NCBI GenBank assembly: GCA_029560805.1
Contig: JAKQKE010000249.1
Location: 1 to 36,359, forward strand
Length of the DNA: 36,359 nt
Origin: Spirochaetota bacterium
Lineage (GTDB): Bacteria; Spirochaetota; Spirochaetia; Treponematales; UBA12059
Direction: 5' to 3'
The notes below the pieces were generated by a model. It was not told where the DNA came from. It saw only the letters and a program-made list of their open reading frames with translations, and searched no databases. A program made the translations under genes and the position numbers. Positions 8,258-16,988 of this stretch are shown here, in pieces; within the stretch, counting starts at the first letter, position 1, and each line of letters begins with the position of its first letter.

Positions 8258-10825
8258 CTACTCGTAGCTCGAACGCAGGTCCATGACCCGCAGCGAGGCG
8301 CTTAGCCGGTCAGCCGTCACGGGTTGGTCCGGGGCGACGGCGCCCGGGGCTTCGTCGCTCGTGGCTTCGGCGCCCGGCAGGAAGCGCAGGCGCCGCGTCT
8401 CTCCGGCCGCGAGATGGAAGCCGGCGTCGGAGAACCTGCCCGGGAGGCCGTCGGCCTCGAGCGCTACGTAGAAGGCCGGGGCCTCGGCGGAAATGACGAC
8501 GAAGAGGCCCTCGGCGTCGGCGTCGACATTGGTCCGGATGCCCGCGTCCCGGACGGCGCAGGCCTTGGGCTCGGTCAGGAACAGGGCCGTACGGCGGGTC
8601 TCGACCCTGCCAGCGCGCCGGGCGCTCAGCTCCACGTCGAGGAAGGCCTCGCCCGGAGAGGTGGGCAGGCCGGCGACCGGGGCGCTCCATAGCGGCGTGG
8701 CAGCCTCGGCGCCCAGGACCGCGTCGAACGTTGCCAACTCCGCGGCCGCCGAGCCGTCGAAGCGGCGCAGTGTCAGCCTCGCCTCGGCCTCGAGCGCCTC
8801 CGCGCCGTCGTTGACGGCGTACACCTGTACCGAACCGTCGCGTACGAAGGCCGCCGCGATGAGCGGGTCGAAGAAGCGCTTGGCCTCGTGGTGCAGGAGC
8901 TTCCATGAGCCGTCGTACTCGAGGCTCGACCAGCTGGCGCCCGGCCATACGTCGTTGAGCTGCCAGTATAGCGCGCCCATACAGCGCGGCCGATTACAGC
9001 GCCAGTACTCCACGGCCGTCTTGATGGCCATCGCCTGCTGCACCTGGGACAGGTACAGCGTCTCCCTGAGGCCGCGTGGCATCCTGAAGTAGCGTAGCAT
9101 CGTCTCGACGATCAGCGCGTTACCGCGAGGGTGACGTTGGTGGTGTTCCATCGTCGGCGACGAGACGTTGCGCTCGCCGTCCGGCGCGAAGGAGGCGACC
9201 GTGCGGTACGATGGAAAGGACTGAAAGCCGAACTCCGAGCAGAAACGCGGCCGCACGCTCAGGTAGTCCGAGAAGGGGCGTCCCTCGTGCCAGACGGACC
9301 AGTAGTGCATGTCGCCGCGGGAGTCGGAGTGCCAGTTGTCGGCGAAGTCGTCCGGGCCGGCCGACGGCGACGACGGCCACCAGGTCCGCCCCGGGTCGAG
9401 TTCGCGGATGACGCGGCCGACAGTGCCCTCGGTCAGGCGGTCGTAGTCGACGATATACCTGGCGGGGCTGTTCCGCGACTCGTCGTACCAGGTGATCGCG
9501 CCGAGCGCCTCGTTGTTGCCGCACCAGAGCGCCAGCGACGGGTGGCTGGCGAGGCGCCTGACCTGGTGGCGGGTCTCCGCCTCGACCGAGGACAGGAACT
9601 CCTTCGAGGACGGATAGAGCGCGCAGGAGAACATGCAGTCCTGCCAGACGAGGAGGCCGAGCTCGTCGCACAGTTCGTAGAACGCGTCCGACTCGTAGCG
9701 ACCGCCGCCCCATACCCGGACGCAGTTCATGTTGGCCTCGGCGGCCGAGCGAAGGAGCGACTCGTAGCGGGCGCGGGTCCACCGGGACGGCAGGGCGTCG
9801 GCCGGGATCCAGTTCGCGCCCTTGGCGAAGACGGGGCGGCCGTTGACGACGAAGGTCATAGGCTTGCCGTGCGCGTCCTCCGTCGTGTCGACGTGAAGCT
9901 CGCGGAAGCCGACCCGAATCGAGGCGTTGTAGCTTGCGTCAGGGTCAGTCGTGGCGGCCGGGCCGGTCGAGCCGGCCGGTCCGATCTCGGCAGCGAGCTC
10001 GTACAGGCGCTGGTCCCCGTAGCCGGCCGGCCACCAACGTTCCGGCGACTCGACCCGCAGTCGTTCCCGGAGCACGGAGCGGCCGGCGTCCACGGCGACG
10101 GTCTTCTCCAGCGAGGCGCCGGCCAGCGACAGGCTCAGGCTCGCCTCGGCGGCCTCGGGCGAGTCTATATCGATGGCCAGCTCGACGGTCCAGGCGCCGT
10201 CGCGCCCGGAGCCCGCCTCCGGGGTAGCCGCATAGCGTACGTAGTCGATCATCGGGCCGTCAGCGCCGACTAGCCGTATGCCGTCGTAGAGGCCGCCCGT
10301 CATCAGGCAGGGCCCCCAGTCCCAACCGCCCATGCACTGCGCCTTGCGTACGAGGTTGCGGTGCGGCGAGCTGACAGGGTAGACCGAGGCCGGTACGGGA
10401 TAGCGGAGGCGGCCGGCGCGATCGGCGGCTGCCCGCTCGGGCGAGCGCAGGGTCACCGATAGCTCGTTCTCGCCGGGGCGTAGCAGCTCCGTGACGTCGG
10501 CGGAGAAGCGTAGGAACATGTTGTCGCTCGCGCCGACGATACGGCCGTTCAAGCTGATTTCGGCTATCGTATCGACGCTGTCTATCTCGAGGCGGACGCG
10601 TCGTCGCTTAAGGAGCCTCTCCGTCGCGTCGAAGCTTCGGTACAGCCGCCAATCCTCGCGTCCTATCCATTGGAGGCCGAGCTCCTCGCGGTCGTAGTAC
10701 GGGTCGGGTATCTCCCCCGAGGCGACGAGGGCCGACATGATGTCGCCGGGAGCCGCCATCGGCCGTACGCTGTGATCGGACAGGCGCTCGAGCCTCCAGG
10801 TTCCGGCCAGATCGATTCGTACCAT
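8258..10825 (-). CDS. Beta-mannosidase, glycoside hydrolase family 2
   Basis: This 855-residue enzyme releases mannose from the non-reducing ends of beta-mannosides. It shows the GH2 order: N-terminal jelly-roll (about 1-180, ending in a GGWDWGPCL motif typical of beta-mannosidases), immunoglobulin-like domain, TIM barrel (about 300-620) and C-terminal beta domains. The acid/base Glu is E439 in CGNNEA and the nucleophile is E531 in CSEFGFQS. There is no signal peptide, so it acts in the cytoplasm on imported oligosaccharides. GGAGGA precedes the ATG. It is divergent from the ROK regulator and probably controlled by the palindrome between them. Confidence 0.95.
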   Translation of the reverse strand: MVRIDLAGTWRLERLSDHSVRPMAAPGDIMSALVASGEIPDPYYDREELGLQWIGREDWRLYRSFDATERLLKRRRVRLEIDSVDTIAEISLNGRIVGASDNMFLRFSADVTELLRPGENELSVTLRSPERAAADRAGRLRYPVPASVYPVSSPHRNLVRKAQCMGGWDWGPCLMTGGLYDGIRLVGADGPMIDYVRYAATPEAGSGRDGAWTVELAIDIDSPEAAEASLSLSLAGASLEKTVAVDAGRSVLRERLRVESPERWWPAGYGDQRLYELAAEIGPAGSTGPAATTDPDASYNASIRVGFRELHVDTTEDAHGKPMTFVVNGRPVFAKGANWIPADALPSRWTRARYESLLRSAAEANMNCVRVWGGGRYESDAFYELCDELGLLVWQDCMFSCALYPSSKEFLSSVEAETRHQVRRLASHPSLALWCGNNEALGAITWYDESRNSPARYIVDYDRLTEGTVGRVIRELDPGRTWWPSSPSAGPDDFADNWHSDSRGDMHYWSVWHEGRPFSDYLSVRPRFCSEFGFQSFPSYRTVASFAPDGERNVSSPTMEHHQRHPRGNALIVETMLRYFRMPRGLRETLYLSQVQQAMAIKTAVEYWRCNRPRCMGALYWQLNDVWPGASWSSLEYDGSWKLLHHEAKRFFDPLIAAAFVRDGSVQVYAVNDGAEALEAEARLTLRRFDGSAAAELATFDAVLGAEAATPLWSAPVAGLPTSPGEAFLDVELSARRAGRVETRRTALFLTEPKACAVRDAGIRTNVDADAEGLFVVISAEAPAFYVALEADGLPGRFSDAGFHLAAGETRRLRFLPGAEATSDEAPGAVAPDQPVTADRLSASLRVMDLRSSYE

Positions 10826-10870
10826 CGTCTCCTCCGTTCAGGGTTTTTAGTCGATGCAATAAAAACGATG

Positions 10871-10925
10871 TTGACGGTTATCTGAACTCATGGTATAGCA
10901 TGATTGGTTGGTTAGATCAACCAAC
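10871..10925. promoter_or_regulatory. Divergent promoters with shared ROK-type operator
   Basis: Plus strand: TTGACG (10871-10876), 17 bp, TATAGC (10894-10899), reading into the ROK gene. Minus strand: TTGATC (10913-10918), 17 bp, TATACC (10892-10897), reading into the beta-mannosidase gene. A perfect inverted repeat GTTGGTT-N5-AACCAAC (10907-10925) covers the predicted plus-strand start site and the minus-strand -35. A repressor bound there would block both directions. Confidence 0.65.
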
Positions 10926-10954
10926 TTATATTGTGAGGCGCTGGAGGAGGAGCG

Positions 10955-12088
10955 GTGGCGACTGGAACGGTTCCGAGGACGGCCGCGAGGGTTTTCAGGT
11001 CCGTATGGCGTAAGCCAGGCATCAGCCGTATCGAGCTGGCCGGCGCGCTGGGCCTCGATAAATCCACCGTCACCAACCAGGTCAACCACCTCATAGACCT
11101 CGGCCTGATCCTCGAGACCGAGGAGGGCGAGTCGTCGGTCAAGGGCGGTCGTCGGCCCATCCAGCTCGTGATCAACCGGAAGTTCGGCCGCGTGATCGGC
11201 ATAGAGGTTCAGCTCGGCATGTACGTGGCCGTCGTGGTCGACCTGTCGGGCGAGATCCTCGGGGAAAGGCGAGGCCGCCTCGACATCACGGAGGGCAATT
11301 TCGCCGAGAACGTGTTGCGCATCGTAGCCGAGACAACCGCCGAATTCGGCTGCGCGGACGACCTGCTCGGCGTCGGCGTAGGCATCGGCGGCCTGGTCGA
11401 CTCGAAGAAGGGCCGAATCCGCTATTCCGTTCCGATTGGCATCACCAGGCCCATAGATTTCGGCAAGGCGGTCGCCTCGAGGCTCACGGTGCCGTGTTCC
11501 GTCGAGAACGACGCGAACTGCTGCGCCTGGGGCGAGCTGGCGTTCAACCGCGGCGACGAGCCGCGCGATTTCCTGTTCGCGCTCGTCGAGTATCGGAGGC
11601 CTCTGGCCCTGAGCCTGCGAGGCGGCGTCGGCGTGGGCTTCGGCATCGTGCTCGGCGGCAAGGTGCACGCGGGCGTGCACGGTAACGCCGGCGAGTTCCG
11701 CAGCGTGTTCTGCGACGGTCCGGGCGAGCTGCAGTTCTCGCTCCGCGAGGACGAGCTGTCCAGGCTCGATACCGACGTCGACGCCCTCGGGAGGACCGCC
11801 GACGAGCTGGCCAGGAACATGGCGATGCTCGTCAACACGATGGACTTCGACCGCGTCTACATAGGCGGCGACATCGAGGCTCTGAACGTGGATCTGCCCG
11901 GCGCGCTCAGGCTCAGGCTCGAGGAGAACTGGATGTATCCGGCCCCGAAGGACGTGGACATCCGCTACTCGAGTCTCGGCGGTAAGGCCGTCGCGTACGG
12001 CGCGGCCGGCATGATCTTCGACCGACTGGTAACGGAGCGGCTGCTCCCGGGGCTCGGCGCCGATCCGCCGAGCGGGCATACCATGTGA
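10955..12088 (+). CDS. ROK-family transcriptional regulator (NagC/XylR type)
   Basis: A 377-residue regulator starting at GTG with GGAGGAGG four bases upstream. An N-terminal winged helix (about 1-70, with SRIELAGALGLDKSTVTNQVNHLIDLGLI) is followed by a ROK sugar-kinase-like fold (about 80-370). The latter has the GVGVGIGGLVD loop, VENDANCCAWGEL and a GNAGEF turn. The usual ROK zinc site is absent: the His after GE and the CxCGxxGC cluster are replaced by GEFRSVFCDGPGEL. It therefore probably senses sugar but has no glucokinase activity. It likely represses itself, the mannosidase and the downstream sugar operon through the 10907-10925 palindrome. Confidence 0.92.
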   Translation: MATGTVPRTAARVFRSVWRKPGISRIELAGALGLDKSTVTNQVNHLIDLGLILETEEGESSVKGGRRPIQLVINRKFGRVIGIEVQLGMYVAVVVDLSGEILGERRGRLDITEGNFAENVLRIVAETTAEFGCADDLLGVGVGIGGLVDSKKGRIRYSVPIGITRPIDFGKAVASRLTVPCSVENDANCCAWGELAFNRGDEPRDFLFALVEYRRPLALSLRGGVGVGFGIVLGGKVHAGVHGNAGEFRSVFCDGPGELQFSLREDELSRLDTDVDALGRTADELARNMAMLVNTMDFDRVYIGGDIEALNVDLPGALRLRLEENWMYPAPKDVDIRYSSLGGKAVAYGAAGMIFDRLVTERLLPGLGADPPSGHTM

Positions 12089-12158
12089 ACGTCCCCGTAG
12101 GGGTCGATATAGAACGGTTTCTGAGGCGGGCCGCGGGCCCGTTATCAAGGAGGCTAGA

Positions 12159-13460
12159 ATGAAGAGAATGATCGCGGCGATCCTATTGATCGCGGTCGCG
12201 GCCGTCGGCGGTTTCGCCCAGGAGAAGGTGACGCTGACCGTCATGAACTACCAGCAGGCCGACCAGGCCGGCTACCCGGAGGACGTCAAGATCTGGCAGG
12301 ATTTCCAGGCCGCCAATCCCGACATCACCCTCAATATCGAGGTGCTGTTCAACGACCCCTACCACCAGAAGCTCCAGGCCTACGCGGCAGCCGGCACCAT
12401 GCCCGACGTGTTCTACGTCTGGCCGGGCGCACGTTCCGCGGTGATCCACGAGAAGAAGCTGGCCAAGGACCTGAACCAGCTCCTCGGAGCCGCCTATCTC
12501 AAGGATTTCTCGGCGTCCGCCACCAATCCGGCCAACCAGCTCGGCGGCTACATGGCCATGCTGCCCCAGTCCTTCACCTACACCTCGGTGATGTACGTGA
12601 ACACGAAGCTCCTGGCCGATAACGGCTTCAAGCCGCCCAAGACCTACGCCGACCTCAAGAAGATGGTGCCCAAGCTCAAGGCCAAGGGCATCGCCGTCGC
12701 CATGCTCCCGAACAAGGACGCCTGGCCGATGCAGTCCTGCCTGTTCTCCACCGTGGTCGGACGCATGGCAGGCGACGATTTCCTCGACGCGATCCTGGCC
12801 GGTAAGGCGAAGTTCACCGATAAGCCGTTCGTCGCGGCCCTCGAGGTGATCCAGAACCTGTATAAGGACGGTATCCTCTCCCGCGAGGACGTGCAGATCG
12901 GCTACGGCGAGGCCGCCGGTATGTTCGCGTCCGGCAAGGCCGCCATCTACATCGACGGCGACTGGAGGGCCGGCGCCTACATCACCGATAAGGCTTCCGG
13001 CAAGGCCCTGATCTCCCCGGCCGCCCAGGATAAGGACTTCGCGCTGATGCCGTTCCCGGCTATCCCCGGCGAGAAGAACCGCGGCGTCGTCTCCGCGGTC
13101 GCCGGCACCGGCTGGGCCGTTTCCGCGTCGCTCCCCGCCGGCTCCGCCAAGGAGAAGGCTGCGACCAGGCTGATCCAGTACCTGTACTCGAACGACGTCC
13201 AGGCTATCCGCTTCAACACCGGCGCCTACGTCCCGACCCGCAAGGGCGTCAAGGCCGACGTCGAGCCGCTCGTCGCCAAGGTTCCGGTCTTCTACGCCGA
13301 GAACCCGGCTACCTGCTACGTGATCGACGGCGTCCTCGACCCCGCCGTGTATAACGTGATCAACGATGGCCTCATCGCCATCGGTCTCGGTACCAAGACC
13401 GCCGCCCAGGTGGCCGCCGAAACCCAGGCCGCCTTCGAGAGCTGGAAAGCCTCGAAGTAA
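12159..13460 (+). CDS. Sugar ABC transporter substrate-binding protein
   Basis: The 433-residue extracellular solute-binding protein of family 1 (maltose-binding-like) has a signal peptide of about 20 residues ending VGGFAQ. There is no lipobox Cys, so it should be a free periplasmic protein. Mature features include the opening VTLTVMNYQQ, MPDVFYVWPGA and a late AGTGWAVSAS loop, all usual for oligosaccharide-binding members. AAGGAGG lies five bases before the ATG. It captures the sugar for the two permeases that follow. Flanking GH2 and GH1 enzymes suggest a beta-linked oligosaccharide such as mannobiose or cellobiose (inference). Confidence 0.93.
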   Translation: MKRMIAAILLIAVAAVGGFAQEKVTLTVMNYQQADQAGYPEDVKIWQDFQAANPDITLNIEVLFNDPYHQKLQAYAAAGTMPDVFYVWPGARSAVIHEKKLAKDLNQLLGAAYLKDFSASATNPANQLGGYMAMLPQSFTYTSVMYVNTKLLADNGFKPPKTYADLKKMVPKLKAKGIAVAMLPNKDAWPMQSCLFSTVVGRMAGDDFLDAILAGKAKFTDKPFVAALEVIQNLYKDGILSREDVQIGYGEAAGMFASGKAAIYIDGDWRAGAYITDKASGKALISPAAQDKDFALMPFPAIPGEKNRGVVSAVAGTGWAVSASLPAGSAKEKAATRLIQYLYSNDVQAIRFNTGAYVPTRKGVKADVEPLVAKVPVFYAENPATCYVIDGVLDPAVYNVINDGLIAIGLGTKTAAQVAAETQAAFESWKASK

Positions 13461-13471
13461 CTCGCTTGAAA

Positions 13472-13501
13472 GGGCGCGACGCCGCCTCCGGCGCCGCGCC
13501 C
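13472..13501 (+). terminator. Strong hairpin between binding protein and permease genes
   Basis: GGGCGCG-a-CGCCG, loop CCTC, CGGCG-c-CGCGCCC: a 12-bp stem with one mismatch right after the binding-protein stop. No U-run follows. A second GC-rich inverted repeat (GCGGCGCC / GGCGCCGC) lies at about 13517-13545. Such structures typically stabilise the binding-protein mRNA and lower expression of the permeases. Confidence 0.5.
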
Positions 13502-13560
13502 GCCTTCGTCGACCTGGCGCGGCGCCCGAGGCGCGCGGCGCCGCCGCATGAGAGGATCCC

Positions 13561-14685
13561 ATGCCGAATAGAAACCGACTCCATGGCGAGGAAGGCCGGG
13601 CCTACTGGTCCATGGTGTTGCCGGCCTTCTCGATATACCTGCTGGTGATGGCGTTCCCCATCGTGCTGTCCATCGTGCTGTCCGTATCCAATTATTCCGG
13701 CGGGAAGATGTTCGGCGGCGAGCCCTGGGGCTTCGCCGGCCTCAAATCGTACGCGAGAGTATTCTCCGATCCGTTGTTCTGGAATGCGCTGAAGAACAAT
13801 TTCTATATCGTGCTGCTGTCGGTGTTCGGGCAGCTGCCGCTCGGCTTCATCTTCGCCTATATCATCTACCGGCGCCTGGTCAAATGGCCCGGCTTCTGGC
13901 AGGGCGTCCTGTACGTACCGAACATCATCTCGGTCATCGTGGTCGGCCTCCTCTGGCAGACCATCTTCTCGCCGAACGGCCCAATCGCCGAGGTAATGAA
14001 CGACCTGGCCAGGGCGGGCTTCCAGTCGAGGCTGGAGGCGCTGTTCGCCTCGGTCGGCGGCTTCAACGTCGACGACGGGCTGGTATCGAAGATCCTGGAC
14101 ATGGCCGGGCCGGCCGCGCTCGACTGGTTCTCGGACCCCGTACCCGAGCTGAAGGAGCTGATCTTATCATACGAGGGGGCCCCGCTATCCGAGCTCATCG
14201 GCGATCTGTGCAACCTGTTCGTGCCTCGCTGGAGCCCGGAGTTCCTGTCCAAGCCGAACATCGCCATGCTACCGGTGCTGTTCGTCATACTGTGGATGTA
14301 TACCGGCATGTACCTCATCCTCTTCCTGGCGAACATGCAGAAGATCGACTCCCAGGTGATAGAGGCTGCTCGCATCGACGGCGCCAGCGAGGGTCAAGTC
14401 ATGCGCTACGTGATTCTGCCGGCCCTGTCCGGCACCATCGTCAACTCGGCCATATTGGCGATCTCCGGATCGCTTTCGAGCTTCTCGCTCATATTCGCGA
14501 TGACCGGCGGCGGCCCGTCCAGGGTTACCGAGATCCTATCCATTTACATGTACAATAACGCGTTCCTGGGCAGGCCGAACCTGCCGCTGGCCAACGCGAT
14601 CTCGTTGGTCATGGTCGTCATCAGCTTCATCCTGATAGGGCTGACCAAGATGGCCGAGAAGCGCTACGGCGGCAAGGAGGAATGA
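13561..14685 (+). CDS. Sugar ABC transporter permease, MalF-like
   Basis: The 374-residue inner-membrane permease carries the coupling motif EAARIDGASEGQVMRYVILPAL near residues 273-294, which contacts the ATPase. It is about 75-80 residues longer than usual CUT1 permeases (about 290-300). The extra segment (about 145-225, after QTIFSPNGPIAEVMN) is largely hydrophilic and lies between two membrane helices. GAGAGGATCCC before the ATG gives a weak ribosome site. No ATPase gene accompanies the permeases, so a shared MsmK/UgpC-like ATPase encoded elsewhere must energise the system. Confidence 0.92.
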   Translation: MPNRNRLHGEEGRAYWSMVLPAFSIYLLVMAFPIVLSIVLSVSNYSGGKMFGGEPWGFAGLKSYARVFSDPLFWNALKNNFYIVLLSVFGQLPLGFIFAYIIYRRLVKWPGFWQGVLYVPNIISVIVVGLLWQTIFSPNGPIAEVMNDLARAGFQSRLEALFASVGGFNVDDGLVSKILDMAGPAALDWFSDPVPELKELILSYEGAPLSELIGDLCNLFVPRWSPEFLSKPNIAMLPVLFVILWMYTGMYLILFLANMQKIDSQVIEAARIDGASEGQVMRYVILPALSGTIVNSAILAISGSLSSFSLIFAMTGGGPSRVTEILSIYMYNNAFLGRPNLPLANAISLVMVVISFILIGLTKMAEKRYGGKEE

Positions 14686-15545
14686 TGAGCGACGAGATCA
14701 AGACCACCGCGCTCGGCCGGATAGGCGGGGCGGCCGCCAAGGCGGCGGCCTATGCGATGATGCTGCTCTTCACGGCGATGACGCTGTACCCGATCTTCTG
14801 GCTGATCATGAATTCCTTCAAGTCGACGCGGGAGTTCCAGGTGAGCCAGCTGGCTTTCCCGAAGGAACCGACGCTATCGAACTACGTCGAGGCCTGGAAG
14901 ATGGGCGACTTCGGCCTCTTGTTCCCGAACTCGCTGATCTATACGATCGGCGCGACGGTCGGCATCGTGTTCGTGTCGCTACTCGCCGGCTTCGCTTTCG
15001 CCAAGATCGCCTCGCGCGCCACGAAGCCTATCTACAACGGCTTCGTGATCGGTATTCTGATCACGGCGCAGTCGTTGATGATACCCTTGTTCCTCGAGGT
15101 AAACCTGCTGGGCATCTACAACACGCGCTTCGCGGTACTGCTCGTCTATATCGGCACCGGCCTGCCGATCGGCGTCTACCTGGCCACCGAGTACATCAAG
15201 GCCATCCCGAGCGCGCTGATCGAGTCGGCGCGCATCGACGGCGCCAGTTTCTGGCGCATCTTCGCGAAGATCATCGTGCCGATGTCGATGCCGGTGGCCG
15301 TCACGCTGTCCATCCTGAACATCTCGAACATCTGGAACGAATTCGCCCTCATCAACATCCTGGTCTCGAGGACCGAGCTGAAGTCGTTGCCGCTCGGCAT
15401 CTACAAGTTCTCGGGCTCGCTGTCGACCGACTACGGCAAACAGTTCGCCGCCCTGACCATAGGCATGGTGCCGATGTTGCTGTTCTATATCGTGTTCCGC
15501 AAACAGATTACCCGAGGCGTCGCGGCAGGCGCAGTCAAGGGCTAG
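14685..15545 (+). CDS. Sugar ABC transporter permease, MalG-like
   Basis: The 286-residue second permease has six membrane helices. The EAA-type motif ESARIDGASFWRIFAKIIVPMS (about 224-245) and an LGIYKFSG segment are typical of the CUT1 family. Two adjacent ATGs exist. The first (14682) overlaps the previous stop but sits one base from AGGAGG; the second (14685) has four-base spacing, so I use it. It forms the transport channel with the MalF-like protein. Confidence 0.92.
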   Translation: MSDEIKTTALGRIGGAAAKAAAYAMMLLFTAMTLYPIFWLIMNSFKSTREFQVSQLAFPKEPTLSNYVEAWKMGDFGLLFPNSLIYTIGATVGIVFVSLLAGFAFAKIASRATKPIYNGFVIGILITAQSLMIPLFLEVNLLGIYNTRFAVLLVYIGTGLPIGVYLATEYIKAIPSALIESARIDGASFWRIFAKIIVPMSMPVAVTLSILNISNIWNEFALINILVSRTELKSLPLGIYKFSGSLSTDYGKQFAALTIGMVPMLLFYIVFRKQITRGVAAGAVKG

Positions 15546-15563
15546 AGGATGAGGAGTACCTAC

Positions 15564-16919
15564 ATGACGAACGACCGAACGGCCCAAGGACGCGGGTTTC
15601 CCGAGGATTTCCTGTGGGGTTGCGCCACCTCGAGCTACCAGATAGAGGGCGGGGCTAAGGACGGCGGGCGAGGCCAGTCGATCTGGGACGCCTTCTGCCG
15701 CGAGCCGGGGCGCGTGGCGCTAGGGCAGTCCGGCGAGGTCGCCTGCGACTCGTACCGGCGTTGGCCCGAGGACGTGCGGCTCCTGTCCGGGCTGGGCGTC
15801 GGCGCGTATCGCTTCTCGATCGCGTGGCCACGGGTGCAACCGGACGGCTCCGGGGCGGTTAACCCGGCCGGCCTGGACTACTACTCGGCCCTCGTCGACG
15901 CGCTCCTGGCCGAGGGCATCGAGTCCTGGGTCACGTTGTACCACTGGGACCTGCCGCTGGCCTTGGGCGAGCGTGGGGGCTGGACCGATCGCGACACCGC
16001 GTACCGCTTCGCCGACTATGCTGGGCTCGTGTACGAGCGCCTCGGCGACAGGGTGCGCCACTGGACCACGCTGAACGAGCCGTGGTGTTCGGCCTTCCTC
16101 GGCTACGAGCACGGCGAGCACGCGCCCGGCCTGCGGGACAGGCGCGCGGCCCTCTCGGCTACGCATCACCTGCTCTTGGCCCACGGCCTCGCGGTCGAGG
16201 CATACCGCGCCACCGGCCGTCGGGGCGAGATAGGCCTTGTGATCAACCCGGCGACGCCGCGACCCGCGACCCGCCGCGAGGCGGACGTGCAGGCGGCCGG
16301 CCGGGCCTCGGTGGAGCGTACCGGACTTTGGCTTGACCCCGTGTTCGGAAGGGGCTACCCCGAGGAGTACCTGAAGGCCAGGGGCGCTACGATGCCGACG
16401 CGGCCCGGCGATCTCGAGCGGATAGCGGCGGCCATAGATTTCGTCGGCGTCAACTACTACAACGAGGACGCCGTCGTCGCCGCCCCGCCCACGGCCGAGC
16501 GCCCCGACGGCTACGATATGGCGCCGACGGCCCGCGAGCGGACCGAGATGGGCTGGGACGTGGCGCCCCAGGGGCTCAGGCGCGTGCTCGGCTTCATAGC
16601 CGATCGCTGGCCCGTGCGCGCCCTCTACGTGACCGAGAATGGCGCCGCCTACCCGGACGCGGCGATCCGGGACGGCCGCGCGCATGACGCCGACCGTATC
16701 GCCTATTACCGCGGCCATATCGCCGCCTGCGCCGACTCCATCGGCGACGGCGTGCCGCTCCGGGGTTACTTCGCCTGGAGCCTGCTCGATAACTTCGAGT
16801 GGTCGCACGGCTACGGTAAGCGCTTCGGTCTCGTGTCAGTGGACCCGATGACGATGGCACGGCGACCCAAGGATAGCTATTATTTCTACCGTGACGTCAT
16901 AGCCGGTTTCCTGGAGTAG
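15564..16919 (+). CDS. Beta-glucosidase, glycoside hydrolase family 1
   Basis: A 451-residue GH1 enzyme (456 if the ATG at 15549 is used; AGGAG seven bases before 15564 favours the later start). It opens with the family signature FPEDFLWGCATSSYQIEGG. The acid/base Glu lies in TLNEPW (residue 172) and the nucleophile in VTENG (residue 358). The sugar-binding WSLLDNFEWSHGY motif is near the C-terminus. It lacks a signal peptide and so hydrolyses beta-glucosides, possibly also beta-mannosides or galactosides, in the cytoplasm after uptake. It closes the ROK-regulated transport operon. Confidence 0.95.
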   Translation: MTNDRTAQGRGFPEDFLWGCATSSYQIEGGAKDGGRGQSIWDAFCREPGRVALGQSGEVACDSYRRWPEDVRLLSGLGVGAYRFSIAWPRVQPDGSGAVNPAGLDYYSALVDALLAEGIESWVTLYHWDLPLALGERGGWTDRDTAYRFADYAGLVYERLGDRVRHWTTLNEPWCSAFLGYEHGEHAPGLRDRRAALSATHHLLLAHGLAVEAYRATGRRGEIGLVINPATPRPATRREADVQAAGRASVERTGLWLDPVFGRGYPEEYLKARGATMPTRPGDLERIAAAIDFVGVNYYNEDAVVAAPPTAERPDGYDMAPTARERTEMGWDVAPQGLRRVLGFIADRWPVRALYVTENGAAYPDAAIRDGRAHDADRIAYYRGHIAACADSIGDGVPLRGYFAWSLLDNFEWSHGYGKRFGLVSVDPMTMARRPKDSYYFYRDVIAGFLE

Positions 16920-16948
16920 CGCTCTCGTTCGCATCGCCAGCCGGCGTG

Positions 16949-16957
16949 TGCTATACT
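16949..16957 (+). promoter_or_regulatory. Extended -10 promoter of the cyclase-like gene pair
   Basis: TGCTATACT is a close extended -10 match about 30 bp upstream of the GTG start at 16989. The -35 is poor (TTCGCA region). It lies 30 bp after the beta-glucosidase stop and separates the two functional units. Confidence 0.45.
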
Positions 16958-16988
16958 ATCGTCATCCGATAACGTTGGTGGCATAGCG

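Noticed and set aside
10847-13562. Long antisense open frames opposite the ROK and binding-protein genes
   Set aside because: They mirror the codon structure of clear plus-strand genes, have implausible His/Glu/Arg/Asp-rich compositions and no ribosome sites.
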